This document shows positions 1 to 9,180 of a stretch of 64,000 bases of DNA, piece after piece. Source of the DNA: Planctomycetota bacterium (lineage in GTDB: Bacteria; Planctomycetota; Phycisphaerae; UBA1845); the NCBI GenBank assembly GCA_030616775.1, contig JAUWWQ010000004.1, forward strand, positions 1 to 64,000, read 5' to 3'. Under the pieces are notes generated by a model that saw only the letters and a program-made list of their open reading frames with translations, was not told the DNA's origin and did not search any database. A program made the translations under genes and the position numbers. Numbering within the stretch: position 1 is the stretch's first letter; the number at the start of each line of letters is the position of its first letter.

Positions 1-198
1 TGTTGGACGAGTTCGAGAAACGACGATACAAAAGTCATTACGAGCCTCCATGGACTTTCGGTCGTCCACCCGCCTCCATGCGGGTGGTTCTTTCCGCTCA
101 TAGACCGAATCGCCTGGTTGGCTCGTTTTTCTCTACCCGGGACTCACGAAATGCCTCCGAAAAGTGCGAAACTCGAAAAATATGTCTCCTCGGTCTTA

Positions 199-780
199 TC
201 ATCCGGAGAGGAACCTTGGGCCCAACTCTTCCCAAGCACCAACGTACCCGATCACGTTCCCATGGTCATCACACACACAATCGGAGCGCGAATGCCATCT
301 CACTCCTTTAATACACCAAGTCCCCCACTGTCCTCTTCGCTCTTCCATGGCACGAGTAAAACCCTTGAGTCGGTGCCACTTCTCCATGTTGGTGCCAATG
401 GCGTCATAGCCGGTATTAATCTCGGAAAAACCGACAAGCTCTCCCAACGCCTTGATGCTCTCAGCGGCGTGAGTATTGACGTAGAGAATCTTTCCTTGTC
501 GGTCGCACAGGCAGATGTTGAGGTGAATATGGTCGAGCAGCAGCTTTGCGGCCTTCACCAGCTCAAGGTATTCGGATTCGTTCTTGGCAAGTACTCCCTT
601 ATGCAATAGTCGAATGTTCGGCTGGTCTTCAAACCACAATGTGCGCCGAGTACCTTTAAGCCCGCTATACCAGCCCCAAACGTTAGGACTGAGCCAACAT
701 TTCCGATCGGCCCTTGGTCGACCTGCAACCAGTGGCCGACCGAACATCGTACCGAGAACGCGCCTTCCAATTCTGCGCAT
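199..780 (-). CDS. GAF-like sensor domain fragment of a sigma-54-type activator
   Basis: The recognisable part starts near position 609. It resembles the N-terminal sensor region of AcoR-type sigma-54 activators: a helical stretch (SEYLELVKAAKLLLDHIH), a sensor strand (ICLCDRQGKILYVN), the GYDAIGTN motif and a closing strand (DDHGNVIGYVG). No AAA+ ATPase or DNA-binding domain follows; the frame stops at 199. The first 55 or so residues look non-coding. A TTG at 606 is a possible start but has no clear ribosome binding site. This is probably the remnant of a regulator or a stand-alone sensor domain. It lies downstream of the porin gene on the same strand. Confidence 0.4.
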   Translation of the reverse strand: MRRIGRRVLGTMFGRPLVAGRPRADRKCWLSPNVWGWYSGLKGTRRTLWFEDQPNIRLLHKGVLAKNESEYLELVKAAKLLLDHIHLNICLCDRQGKILYVNTHAAESIKALGELVGFSEINTGYDAIGTNMEKWHRLKGFTRAMEERRGQWGTWCIKGVRWHSRSDCVCDDHGNVIGYVGAWEELGPRFLSG

Positions 781-862
781 TTTCCGGGCATTTGGCCATT
801 CTCGGTGGCAACATCAGCCTCCGTAAGGCCTGATTTGGCCGCGCAGCCTAGCGTCAGCGCGC

Positions 863-2356
863 TCAAAAATGAAGCGTCGTCTGAACGTAGAAGAGATCGG
901 CATCGTCGGCCGGGCCGGTGTTCTCGACGAATGGACCCGGGAAAAAGTGCGAGTAACCTACCTCCAGTTCCATACGCGGATCGAGCTTATACCGGACCCG
1001 CAATTCGACTTCCTGGCCCACAAAGTCACCACTGTCGCCGTTCGGATCGCGCCGACCCGGGATAACCCAAGCATCGCTATCACTGGCCAGCCAGTATGCC
1101 CCGTAGGACGTGTCCAGGCGCAACTTCGATGTGGGACGAAGTGTCAATCGGATCTTCGGACTGATAATGTTTTGCCCGGAGAAGAGGTCCGACGTGGAAT
1201 AGGAATGTCCCGTCTGGAACAGCCGGTCAAAGCGTTCGCTGAGTCCGTCGTCAGGATCGCGATCACCACTCGCGTAGGCAACCGAGGCGCTGACCCGCGG
1301 TTTCCAGGCGTGTGGGAACGTGTAACCTGCTTCTCCGTAGACGGCGAACGCACGCTGCCTGCGCCGGCCATCCTCTCCGAACTGAAACGCCGTGTCGAAG
1401 TCGTAATCGAAGCTCGTGTCGCCGATGGGGCCGAAGGCATGCAGGCCCAGCGTGTGGATTTCGCGGTCGCCGCGGTCAGGATCCTTCCGGTCCTCGTCGA
1501 GAACGAAGTAGTAGGGCTCCAGGGTGATGTATTGAGACCAGGGTCGCCACGCGCCTACCAAGCCGTAAAACCACCGCTCCTCGTCGGGGTGGTCGCGAGC
1601 AGTCATGCGGCGCTCCACCGGCTGAACCGCGAAGATGTCGAATTGCCAGTCGGTGCTTGGCCGGCCGAGACGAAGCCGAAATCCGTCAAAAGCGTTGGTC
1701 GTGTTGCGCCAGCGGTTACGCGCCACCAACCGGCGATCAATGTACTCCAGCGACATGCGTCCCGCCCGGAACTGAACGGGGTGACCTTCACCGAGGGCGT
1801 CTTTGAAATACAGTTCGCCAAAGGCCTGAAGAAAGTCGGCTTCGTCCACATCCCGGTTCCGCTCTGGGAAGTCGCTGTAAAACTGCCGGGAGTCCTGGAA
1901 CTCGATGACCAAGCGCAGCGGATCCAGAATGTTACGAATGCCTAAGTAAACCCGCGATCGGAGCAGGAACTGCTCGTCATCCTCCAAATTGGGGCGCCGA
2001 TAGTCGGAGCGGTACTCAAATCGTGTGCGGTGCTCCAGCCCGAACTCCAGCCAGTCCAGATCTTCGAGGCCGGCAATCCCGAACTGATCCAGGGTTTTGA
2101 CATAACCCGGCGGCTCGGTCTCGAGCCGAGCTCCCCAGGCTTTGGACTTATACGGCGCCGACTTCTTTGATTGATCCTCCTGCTTCTCTAACGGCGGTGC
2201 GGCTTGGTCCCCTGGCGGCACCGGCTGGGGTTGGGCAGGCCGGCTTGTTTGCGCCAGCGATCCAGGACCGGTGATGAACAGAACCGCACCGACCAAGACC
2301 ACCGGTTGAAAACCGGTGCCCCGTCGGCGGTAGTGAGTGACCCGTATCTCAGCCAT
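863..2356 (-). CDS. Outer-membrane porin, alginate-export (AlgE-like) family
   Basis: 497 residues. An N-terminal signal-like segment (VVLVGAVLFITGPGSLAQ) is followed by a Pro/Gln-rich linker and a long beta-barrel region of alternating aromatic and charged residues ending in an aromatic residue (LHF), as outer-membrane barrels do. The central part (RSRVYLGIRNILDPLRLVIE, then RAGRMSLEYIDRRLVARNRW) matches the alginate_exp family, whose members include many general porins in Planctomycetes. The gene begins 36 bases after cysA on the same strand, so it may supply the outer-membrane step of oxyanion uptake; that role is inferred. A 358-residue open frame on the opposite strand is a shadow of its high GC codon use. 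Confidence 0.8.
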   Translation of the reverse strand: MAEIRVTHYRRRGTGFQPVVLVGAVLFITGPGSLAQTSRPAQPQPVPPGDQAAPPLEKQEDQSKKSAPYKSKAWGARLETEPPGYVKTLDQFGIAGLEDLDWLEFGLEHRTRFEYRSDYRRPNLEDDEQFLLRSRVYLGIRNILDPLRLVIEFQDSRQFYSDFPERNRDVDEADFLQAFGELYFKDALGEGHPVQFRAGRMSLEYIDRRLVARNRWRNTTNAFDGFRLRLGRPSTDWQFDIFAVQPVERRMTARDHPDEERWFYGLVGAWRPWSQYITLEPYYFVLDEDRKDPDRGDREIHTLGLHAFGPIGDTSFDYDFDTAFQFGEDGRRRQRAFAVYGEAGYTFPHAWKPRVSASVAYASGDRDPDDGLSERFDRLFQTGHSYSTSDLFSGQNIISPKIRLTLRPTSKLRLDTSYGAYWLASDSDAWVIPGRRDPNGDSGDFVGQEVELRVRYKLDPRMELEVGYSHFFPGPFVENTGPADDADLFYVQTTLHF

Positions 2357-2392
2357 TCGACCGCTCCTTATGTTGTCCGGGAAAGTGAGTCA

Positions 2393-3466
2393 CTATCTCC
2401 GCTCGTCATCCACGAACACATTGATCTCGCGCGGATTGACGAACACTGTCTTGCCCACAACTAACCCCAAGGCCTGGAAGCGTTCATGAGGAAGCTCCAC
2501 GTGGACCGGCTCCCCGGAGTCAGTCGTCAGGTCGATCTTGACTTGCGGACCGGCGGCATTGATGTGACGGACTGTAGCTTTGAACCCCGGCTTTCCGTTG
2601 GCCTGCGTTTCAATGTCAATGTCATAGGGCCGTATCAGCCCCCGAGCCGGCTTCGTGGTCGCGTGGCGTTGACCGGAATATTCGACTTCCAGCGGACCAA
2701 GGAACGCCCTGTCGCCCTCCACCCGCCCGTGGAAAACGTTCACATGGCCCACGAAGTTCATGACAAACTCATTGGCCGGATGATGGAAAACCTCCTCCGG
2801 CGTACCGATTTGCTCGATTCGCCCGGCATTTGTGATCACCACCCGGTCGGCAACTTCCAGCGCCTCTTCCTGGTCATGAGTTACCAGAACACTGGTTACG
2901 TGTAGCTCACTATGCAGGCGGCGAAGCCACCTTCGCAGTTCCTGGCGTGTTTTGGCGTCCAGGGCACCGAACGGTTCGTCCAACAATAACACCTTCGGCT
3001 CAATGGCCAGCGCGCGGGCCAATGCAATACGCTGGCGCTGGCCCCCCGAAAGTTGCGCCGGGTAGCGGTCCGCCAACCAGTCCAGTTGCACGAGCTTGAG
3101 CAGCTCGTGCACCTTCTCACGGATCTGATGTCTGGCAGGCCGCAGCTTCCGAGGGCGTACCTGAAGCCCAAAGGCGATGTTCTTGAAGACCGTCATGTGA
3201 CGGAACAGTGCATAGTGCTGGAATACGAAACCTACACGTCGGGTACCCACGTGCCGGCTGGTCACATCCTCGTCATGCAAAAGAATCTGACCACTTCCTT
3301 GGTCGGGCGCCTCAAGTCCACTGATAATCCGAAGAAGCGTGGTCTTTCCCGACCCGGAAGGTCCCAGCAAGGCAACCAGCTCACCGGTCGCAACGTTGAG
3401 GCTGACATCCTTCAAAGCGGCGAAAGTCCCAAAGTGTTTACTGATATGCTGAACTTCAATGCTCAT
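2393..3466 (-). CDS. cysA: Sulfate/thiosulfate ABC transporter, ATP-binding protein CysA
   Basis: 357 residues, the usual CysA length. It shows Walker [11 protein letters not shown]-loop FVFQHYALF, signature [15 protein letters not shown], Walker [13 protein letters not shown] and the switch His in [13 protein letters not shown]-terminal regulatory TOBE-like region follows ([15 protein letters not shown], later [11 protein letters not shown]), typical of the CysA subgroup. It hydrolyses ATP on the cytoplasmic face to drive sulfate or thiosulfate import through CysT and CysW. It starts 20 bases after cysW on the same strand. Identification rests on the sequence and the complete cys neighbourhood. 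Confidence 0.95.
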   Translation of the reverse strand: MSIEVQHISKHFGTFAALKDVSLNVATGELVALLGPSGSGKTTLLRIISGLEAPDQGSGQILLHDEDVTSRHVGTRRVGFVFQHYALFRHMTVFKNIAFGLQVRPRKLRPARHQIREKVHELLKLVQLDWLADRYPAQLSGGQRQRIALARALAIEPKVLLLDEPFGALDAKTRQELRRWLRRLHSELHVTSVLVTHDQEEALEVADRVVITNAGRIEQIGTPEEVFHHPANEFVMNFVGHVNVFHGRVEGDRAFLGPLEVEYSGQRHATTKPARGLIRPYDIDIETQANGKPGFKATVRHINAAGPQVKIDLTTDSGEPVHVELPHERFQALGLVVGKTVFVNPREINVFVDDERR

Positions 3467-3486
3467 ACAGACAGCCCCTCCCCCTG

Positions 3487-4389
3487 TTAGCTTACGCGCA
3501 ACTCCTGTTTAAACTTCCACTCGGCGAAGCTCTTCAAAACGAGCGTAATCAAGGCGACCACGGTCAGCAACGAAGCCACGGCGAACGCGCCGACGAAGTT
3601 GTATTCGTTGTAAAGAATCTCGACATGCAAGGGCATGGTGTTGGTCAGCCCTCGAATGTGGCCCGAGATCACCGAGACGGCGCCGAACTCACCCATCGCT
3701 CTCGCATTGCACAAGATCACACCGTAGAGCACCCCCCACTTGATGTTGGGCAGGGTCACTCGAAGAAACGTTTGCCACCCACCGGCTCCAAGCGACAGCG
3801 CCGCCTCCTCTTCTTCGGTACCTTGAGCTTGCATGAGTGGTATCAGTTCCCGGGCGACAAACGGGAACGTGACGAACACCGTGGCCAGCACAATGCCGGG
3901 CACGGCAAAGATGATTTCGATGTTGTGGGCGGACAGCCACGGTCCCAAGTATCCGTGAAGGCCGAAGAGTAGAACGTAAATCATTCCGGAAATCACCGGG
4001 GACACGGCGAAGGGAAGATCGATGAGGGTGATCAGGAGGCTTTTGCCGAGGAACTCGAACTTGGCAATTGCCCAGGAGGCGGCAATGCCGAAGACGAGGT
4101 TCAGGGGCACGGCAATCGCAGCAGTCAGCAGCGTCAAGCGTATGGCGGCCAACGTGTCGGAGTCGCGCAAAGACCTCCAATAGACGCCGACACCGTCTCC
4201 GAAAGCCTGCACAAGTACGGCCGCCAACGGGGCAAGCAGAAACAACCCAATAAAGACCATGGCGATCCCGATAAGCAAGAATCGTACGGCAAACGGCTCC
4301 GTGGTTGCCGCAGTCTTCCGGGCAATGGCGCATCTATGGTTCCAAAAACCGCGTATCTGCACGGCGGGAGCCTCAAGGCTGCATGACAC
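3487..4389 (-). CDS. cysW: Sulfate ABC transporter permease CysW
   Basis: 300 residues with six hydrophobic segments starting near residue 38 ([19 protein letters not shown]). The permease EAA-type loop is present ([20 protein letters not shown]), and [19 protein letters not shown] is characteristic of CysW. It forms the membrane channel with CysT. Its start overlaps the end of cysT by 17 bases, which points to translational coupling. The N-terminal 35 residues are longer than in most homologues, so an internal start is possible. Confidence 0.93.
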   Translation of the reverse strand: MSCSLEAPAVQIRGFWNHRCAIARKTAATTEPFAVRFLLIGIAMVFIGLFLLAPLAAVLVQAFGDGVGVYWRSLRDSDTLAAIRLTLLTAAIAVPLNLVFGIAASWAIAKFEFLGKSLLITLIDLPFAVSPVISGMIYVLLFGLHGYLGPWLSAHNIEIIFAVPGIVLATVFVTFPFVARELIPLMQAQGTEEEEAALSLGAGGWQTFLRVTLPNIKWGVLYGVILCNARAMGEFGAVSVISGHIRGLTNTMPLHVEILYNEYNFVGAFAVASLLTVVALITLVLKSFAEWKFKQELRVS

Positions 4390-5218
4390 AATGCCGCTGC
4401 CCGCTCCACCACTGCAGCAGGTTGATTGCGAGCAACAGTATAAACGACATCGAGAGCATCACGACCGCGATGGCCGTAGCGCCTGCATAGTCGAACTGCT
4501 CAAGCTTCATGACTATCAGAAGCGGAACGATTTCCGTCCGCATCGGCATGTTTCCGGAAATGAAAACGATGGACCCGTATTCTCCCAGCGCCCGGGCAAA
4601 GGCTAGTGCAAAACCGGTCATCAGTACCGGCCACAATTCCGGCAGAATCACGCGCCGAACGGTCTGTCCACGCCGTGCTCCGAGACTAGCGGCAGCCTCC
4701 TCGACCTCCGGGTCGAGGTCCTCTAACACGGGCTGCAACGTTCGCACTACAAAGGGCAGCCCGATGAACGTGAGCGCAACCACAACACCCAGCGGAGCAA
4801 ACGCCACCTTGATGTTAAGCGGCTCAAGGTAACGGCCGATCCAGCCAGTCTCGGCGTAGATGGCGGTTAGCGAAATGCCGGCCACTGCCGTCGGCAAAGC
4901 AAAGGGCAGGTCGATGAGGGCATCCACGAGTCGCCGTCCCGGAAAGCGGTAACGTACCAGAACCCATGCTACGGTCGCACCAAACAGCAGGTTGATCGTG
5001 GCTGCAATCAGTGAGGCTCCGAGGCTGAGCCGATATGCCGCCAGTACCCGCATGTCGGTCACGGTCGCCCAAAACTGCCCCCAGGTCAGTTCAGCCGTTC
5101 TTAGAAAGAGGCCCAACAGCGGGATCAGGGCGATCAGGCTCAAGTACACAAGTGTAAAGCCCAGCGCCAGGCCGAAACCGGGTAGAATACTGCGCTGTTT
5201 GAAACAGATCTTCATCAA
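4373..5218 (-). CDS. cysT: Sulfate ABC transporter permease CysT (CysU)
   Basis: 281 residues, standard for the family, with a first membrane helix near residues 14-35 (GLALGFTLVYLSLIALIPLL), family motifs LIDLPFALPTAVAGI and FVVRTLQPVLEDLDPEVEEA, the EAA-type loop and ARALGEYGSIVFISGN. It is the second membrane subunit of the sulfate/thiosulfate importer. It lies between the binding-protein gene (45 bases upstream) and cysW (overlapping). Confidence 0.94.
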   Translation of the reverse strand: MMKICFKQRSILPGFGLALGFTLVYLSLIALIPLLGLFLRTAELTWGQFWATVTDMRVLAAYRLSLGASLIAATINLLFGATVAWVLVRYRFPGRRLVDALIDLPFALPTAVAGISLTAIYAETGWIGRYLEPLNIKVAFAPLGVVVALTFIGLPFVVRTLQPVLEDLDPEVEEAAASLGARRGQTVRRVILPELWPVLMTGFALAFARALGEYGSIVFISGNMPMRTEIVPLLIVMKLEQFDYAGATAIAVVMLSMSFILLLAINLLQWWSGQRHCVMQP

Positions 5219-5263
5219 GGGCCGCCCTGTGCTTTCCTCACCGTACCCCCCGGAACCTGAAGC

Positions 5264-6280
5264 TCACTGACCGGGTCGGTAGATCTGGTCGAATGTCCCC
5301 CCATCGGCAAAATGTGTCTTCTGAGCATGGTCCCAACCGCCGAAGACCTCGTCAATCATCAGTAGATCGATCTTAGGAAACTTGCCGGTGTACTTATCAG
5401 CAACCGCCTTCACGCTAGGGCGATAGTGATACTTGGCAGCGAGCTCTTGGCCTTCCTTCGTATAGAGGTATTGAAGGTAAGCCGTAGCCACCTCCCGTGT
5501 TCCGTGCTTATCCACCACCTTGTCCACCACCGTTACAGGGGGCTCACAGAGAATGCTGAGCGAAGGCACCACCATCTCTACCCTGCCCCTGCCGAGCTTC
5601 TCCATTGCGAGAAATGCTTCGTTTTCCCAGGTGATGAGCACGTCTCCGATGCCGCGCTGAACGAAGGTCGTAGTCGAGCCTCGTGCGCCTGAGTCCAGCA
5701 CCGGTACGTTTTTGTAGAGGTGAGCCACAAATTCCCTGGCCTTGGCTTCGTCACCCTGGTTATGCTTGAGGGCATATCCCCAGGCCGCCAGATAAATCCA
5801 CCTTGCTCCACCAGACGTCTTCGGATTGGGGGTGATCACCGACACACCGGGCTTAATCAGATCGTTCCAATCCCTTATGGCCTTCGGGTTGCCCTTGCGG
5901 ACCAGGAAGACCTGGGTGGACGTATATGGACAGCTATTGTTAGGCAAACGTCTTTGCCAGTCCTTGGCGATCAAGCCTGTGCGTCGGCTGATCTCGTTGA
6001 TGTCGTATGCCAAAGCCAGAGTCACAACATCCGCCTTCAGCCCATCAATGACCGCTCGTGCTTGCTTGCCCGCACCGCCGTGCGATTGCCGGATCATGAC
6101 CGTTTTCCCGGTCTTCACCTTCCAGTGTTGAGCGAACGCCGCGTTGAACTCCTGATAAAGTTCTCGCGTCGGGTCATACGATACGTTCAATAGAATAAGC
6201 TTCTCTTCAGCGCTGGCCTGAGAACCGAGGACCAGCCCGGCGGTTGCGAAGGCAAAGAGCACCCTGGCTTTTGTACACAT
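5264..6280 (-). CDS. sbp: Periplasmic sulfate-binding protein (Sbp/CysP family)
   Basis: 338 residues from the ATG at 6280, chosen because CAGGAG lies about ten bases upstream and the protein then opens with a normal signal peptide ([15 protein letters not shown]...SQASA). An in-frame start at 6337 would put 19 extra residues ahead of it. Mature motifs are typical of Sbp: [58 protein letters not shown] and VTWENEA-like [10 protein letters not shown]. It captures sulfate or thiosulfate for CysTWA. It is first of the transporter genes and lies downstream of a ribbon-helix-helix gene. Confidence 0.94.
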   Translation of the reverse strand: MCTKARVLFAFATAGLVLGSQASAEEKLILLNVSYDPTRELYQEFNAAFAQHWKVKTGKTVMIRQSHGGAGKQARAVIDGLKADVVTLALAYDINEISRRTGLIAKDWQRRLPNNSCPYTSTQVFLVRKGNPKAIRDWNDLIKPGVSVITPNPKTSGGARWIYLAAWGYALKHNQGDEAKAREFVAHLYKNVPVLDSGARGSTTTFVQRGIGDVLITWENEAFLAMEKLGRGRVEMVVPSLSILCEPPVTVVDKVVDKHGTREVATAYLQYLYTKEGQELAAKYHYRPSVKAVADKYTGKFPKIDLLMIDEVFGGWDHAQKTHFADGGTFDQIYRPGQ

Positions 6281-6364
6281 TGTCCCAACTCCTGTTTCTC
6301 CTGTTGCCGAGGCTACTGCCTTGAGTGCGGGTACCACCCCTACACGACAAACGCGATGATCAAG

Positions 6365-6601
6365 TTAGTCGCGGCAGTTCACCTTGCGAAGCAGCTTGCG
6401 AATCAATTCGATTTCACGGCTCGAATACCCTGTCGTCCCGTTGTCGACCTCAACGCGATCCACTTCGTCGCGGAGCATCTGGATTACGGAATCTGCTACG
6501 TTCGTAGACCCTCTGTTCTCGACGAGGTGCGTCATGTCTTCACACGACGCCGCAGGAATCTCCACAGCAATATTCCTCCCGGCCTCAGATCGTCCGCACA
6601 T
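6365..6601 (-). CDS. Small ribbon-helix-helix (CopG-like) protein upstream of the cys genes
   Basis: 78 residues. A short strand (NIAVEIPA) followed by two predicted helices fits a ribbon-helix-helix DNA-binding fold. GGGAGAGG lies just before the ATG. It aligns without gaps over 69 residues, about 19 identical, with the protein at 7264-7503, including a shared GYS-x-x-E and L-R near the C-terminus. It is 84 bases upstream of the sbp start on the same strand, so it may regulate or be co-transcribed with the sulfate transporter. Function is inferred from fold and position only. Confidence 0.6.
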   Translation of the reverse strand: MCGRSEAGRNIAVEIPAASCEDMTHLVENRGSTNVADSVIQMLRDEVDRVEVDNGTTGYSSREIELIRKLLRKVNCRD

Positions 6602-7263
6602 CTGCCTCTCCCGGGGTATCCCTTAAGAGCCATATAGACCACGGTTGGGGCCTTCTGGTGACTGACGGTCGGCAGTCGTTTTCGTCCGTCGCGCCCTTGT
6701 GGCTTTCCACGTGGGTTGCCCTATTCCCCTCTACGCACCGTGCGAGATGCGCAACGATGGTGACAGCGGCCGTGCCCGCTACATCGCTCTGCGCGATTGC
6801 TGGACATCACCGTCAGTTGACGTTCCGAAAGGGCAGTGTAAGCAGTCAGCATGCCAAGCTGAGTTCGACCGCAGTTTGTTGCGTTAACCTCGTAGAATAG
6901 GGGATTATCTGGACTTGCCAGAGATAGAACCGTGATATTCACTGGGTTAGCCCAGATCATTTGCCTGTCTCCTATCGCATCTGATGGCATCATCTGCACG
7001 CGGAGGTGTTCATGACGCCACAGCCGGGCCGTTGACGGGAGACCTTCCGCGTTACCGAAATGCACGAGCCCACGTTGCCGATTATGCCGAACTGCGAAAA
7101 GGACCAAAGGAGCACCCAAATCTCCGCCCATGTTTGCTCGGCTTGAAGCGCAGCACGGTAGCCTACTCACACCCTCACGCGGCCATCGAATTGGCGTGAA
7201 TTGATCATTGCACACAGACATAAGTCGCACTAGGTTCCATTTGGAGTGTTTTAGGAGGTGAAT
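6602..7263. other. Intergenic region between two divergent ribbon-helix-helix genes
   Basis: About 660 bases with no gene I can defend. It must hold the promoters for the leftward sbp-cys run and the rightward gene at 7264. A leftward open frame (6721-7230) includes a passable stretch from a possible start near 6960, but shows no family motif and no ribosome binding site, so it is not called. No terminator hairpin or riboswitch was recognised. Confidence 0.4.
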
Positions 7264-7503
7264 TTGTCACCCAAAAGGCCACATAACAGAAGGAAGGTCT
7301 CTTTGAAGATACCGGCGGAACTCTACGAGAATTTGTCGGAACTCATCGAGGGTACCGGATTCAGGAGTGTTACAGAGTTCGCGGTCTACGCGCTTCGCGA
7401 CGTCGTGGCCAGCGGAAAGCGTCCGAGGGAGTCGTCAGGTTATTCCGGGAAGGAAATGCAGAGCCTTCACGAGCGGCTTCGGGCCCTAGGCTACCTCGAC
7501 TGA
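7264..7503 (+). CDS. Small ribbon-helix-helix (CopG-like) protein
   Basis: About 79 residues. The start is probably the TTG at 7264, because a perfect AGGAGG (7253-7258) lies five bases before it; the GTG at 7258 overlaps that site. The strand KVSLKIPAELYENLSELIE and helices up to ALRDVVASG fit a CopG/Arc-type fold. The C-terminal GYSGKEMQSLHERLRALGYL is shared in part with the protein at 6365-6601. It precedes the AcfC-DsrE fusion gene by 355 bases, mirroring the ribbon-helix-helix plus binding-protein arrangement of the cys side. Confidence 0.7.
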   Translation: MSPKRPHNRRKVSLKIPAELYENLSELIEGTGFRSVTEFAVYALRDVVASGKRPRESSGYSGKEMQSLHERLRALGYLD

Positions 7504-7858
7504 CACTATTGTCAAGCTCGTCGGGGCGACCAGGGAATCGAATTTAGATCCGATGAGGCAAGCAGCACCGGGCTGACCTACCGGCGGCACAATGTACACG
7601 ACGTAAGTGCGGATTACGATAACCTTGTGTGACCGGGGACTGCAAGCCTGGCGCTTCATGGTATCTGAGCTGTGCGTGGAGGGACATGACGACGTTCCGA
7701 GGCCGGATGACAGGAGCGACTACGGCACGTAGATTGCACGGGATTCTCTCGGAGTACGTGCAGTAACCCGAACGGATCTCGGAAGTGTTTGCCAGACTGA
7801 GGCCTGGTGATAGCCATTGGCGAGACTGAAGGAGTGTGCATACACGGGAGGACCAGTC
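7504..7858. other. Intergenic region, nothing recognised
   Basis: 355 bases between the ribbon-helix-helix gene and the AcfC-DsrE gene. No open frame with family similarity and no convincing hairpin was seen. Its end contains the ribosome binding site GGGAGG that sets the next start. Confidence 0.4.
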
Positions 7859-9067
7859 ATGTATGAACGTCTGACTATTTTACGTATCCGGTTCCTCACC
7901 ATCGTATTAAGTACCGGAGCAATCGGAACTACTAGTATCTCCGCGCAGGAAGTCCTGCACGTGTATGGATCCGAGGGACCGGCCCCTGCGTTTCATCACG
8001 CAGCAACTGTCTTCGGGGGCGAAAACAATGTGCAAGTGGACGTGGTGTCGGGCCCTCCTGATGAGTGGCTTGATAGGGCCGCAGGCAGCGCGGATATTGT
8101 CTTCAGTAGCGCCGCGTTTATGATGGCCGATTTTGCTCGTGCTAAGGAGCTTCAGATCGATGAGGCCTCGATAACCCCACTCTATACGCGCCCATCGGCT
8201 ATCCTCGTGCGCCCGGAGAATCCCAAGGAGATTCGCGACTTTCCGGACCTCTTGCGGGCTGGTGTAAGAGTGATGGTCGTGACCGGCTCCGGACAGACGG
8301 GGCTATGGGAGGACATGGCCGGAAAACAAGGCGATATCCGCACAATCCGGGCGTTCCGGAGAAACATTGTAGTCTTCGCGCCCAATAGCACCAAAGCGAT
8401 GAGGATGTGGAACGAGAGACAGGACATTGATGCGTGGGTCACATGGAACATCTGGCACAAGCCGCTTCGTGATCGCGCGCGCCTGGTGCGGGTGAGTGAA
8501 GACTACGTGATTTATCGCCAGTGCAGCGTTGCCCTGACAGAACGGGGCAAGGCTAAACCGGTGGCAAAGCAATTCATAGACTTCCTGACCTCGCCGGAGG
8601 GCGCGTCGCTCTTTGAGTCTTGGGATTGGATGCGACGCCCGACTACCGCGAGTCCGCTCACGGTGCGTAACAATATCGCTATTGTGTGCCGAATCGACAG
8701 CGACGAGTGGAAGGATAACGTTGGGATGGGGCTGGTGTCTGTCCAAGGACTTGTTGAAGCATACAGGTCCATAGGAACACCCTTCGAGGAGTTACACATT
8801 AGCGCCGTTGTTCACGGCAGCGCCGGGTACTGGATGCTCAAGGATGAAGCGTACGCTGCATTCAAGAAACGAGATGGAACGAATCCCAACAAGGCGATCA
8901 TCCGGGAACTTAGCAAACTGGGAGTTAGCATTGAGCTATGCGGTCAAACCATGAAGGAACACGGATGGAAAAAGGAGGACGTACTGCCTGGAGTAATGAT
9001 CGTACCGAGTGCCTTTCCACGAATAGTTGACCTCGAACTGCAGGGATATGCGTATATAAGATTCTGA
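7859..9067 (+). CDS. Fusion of AcfC-like periplasmic oxyanion-binding domain and DsrE-like domain
   Basis: 402 residues from the ATG at 7859, which has GGGAGG nearby and opens a signal peptide (ILRIRFLTIVLSTGAIG...ISAQ). Residues about 27-275 match AcfC-type binding proteins: LHVYGSEGPAPAFHHAA, TPLYTRPSAILVRPENP, VMVVTGSGQTGLWEDMAG, NIVVFAPNS and DAWVTWNIWHK. From about residue 285 to the end is a DsrE/DsrF-like domain with the family Cys in ELCGQTMKEHGW and the closing VDLELQGYAYIRF. AcfC proteins bind oxyanions such as sulfate; DsrE domains take part in sulfur transfer. The fusion places the DsrE domain in the periplasm, which is unusual. It lies just upstream of the hydrogenase/Hdr genes. 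Confidence 0.85.
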   Translation: MYERLTILRIRFLTIVLSTGAIGTTSISAQEVLHVYGSEGPAPAFHHAATVFGGENNVQVDVVSGPPDEWLDRAAGSADIVFSSAAFMMADFARAKELQIDEASITPLYTRPSAILVRPENPKEIRDFPDLLRAGVRVMVVTGSGQTGLWEDMAGKQGDIRTIRAFRRNIVVFAPNSTKAMRMWNERQDIDAWVTWNIWHKPLRDRARLVRVSEDYVIYRQCSVALTERGKAKPVAKQFIDFLTSPEGASLFESWDWMRRPTTASPLTVRNNIAIVCRIDSDEWKDNVGMGLVSVQGLVEAYRSIGTPFEELHISAVVHGSAGYWMLKDEAYAAFKKRDGTNPNKAIIRELSKLGVSIELCGQTMKEHGWKKEDVLPGVMIVPSAFPRIVDLELQGYAYIRF

Positions 9068-9180
9068 ACCGGGCCGGCGACAGGTGTCCCGTCTCCGCAA
9101 ACGATAGGGACCTTTGGGCATTCATTCAGGGGCGGGTCAGCGGCTCGGCGAAGTACAAGGCACTCGCAACGGAGATCAAT

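Noticed and set aside
869-1945. 358-codon open frame on the + strand opposite the porin
   Set aside because: It mirrors the porin codons, has no motif and is explained by high GC content.
6721-7230. 169-codon leftward open frame between the ribbon-helix-helix genes
   Set aside because: No family motif or ribosome binding site; only a short middle part looks protein-like.
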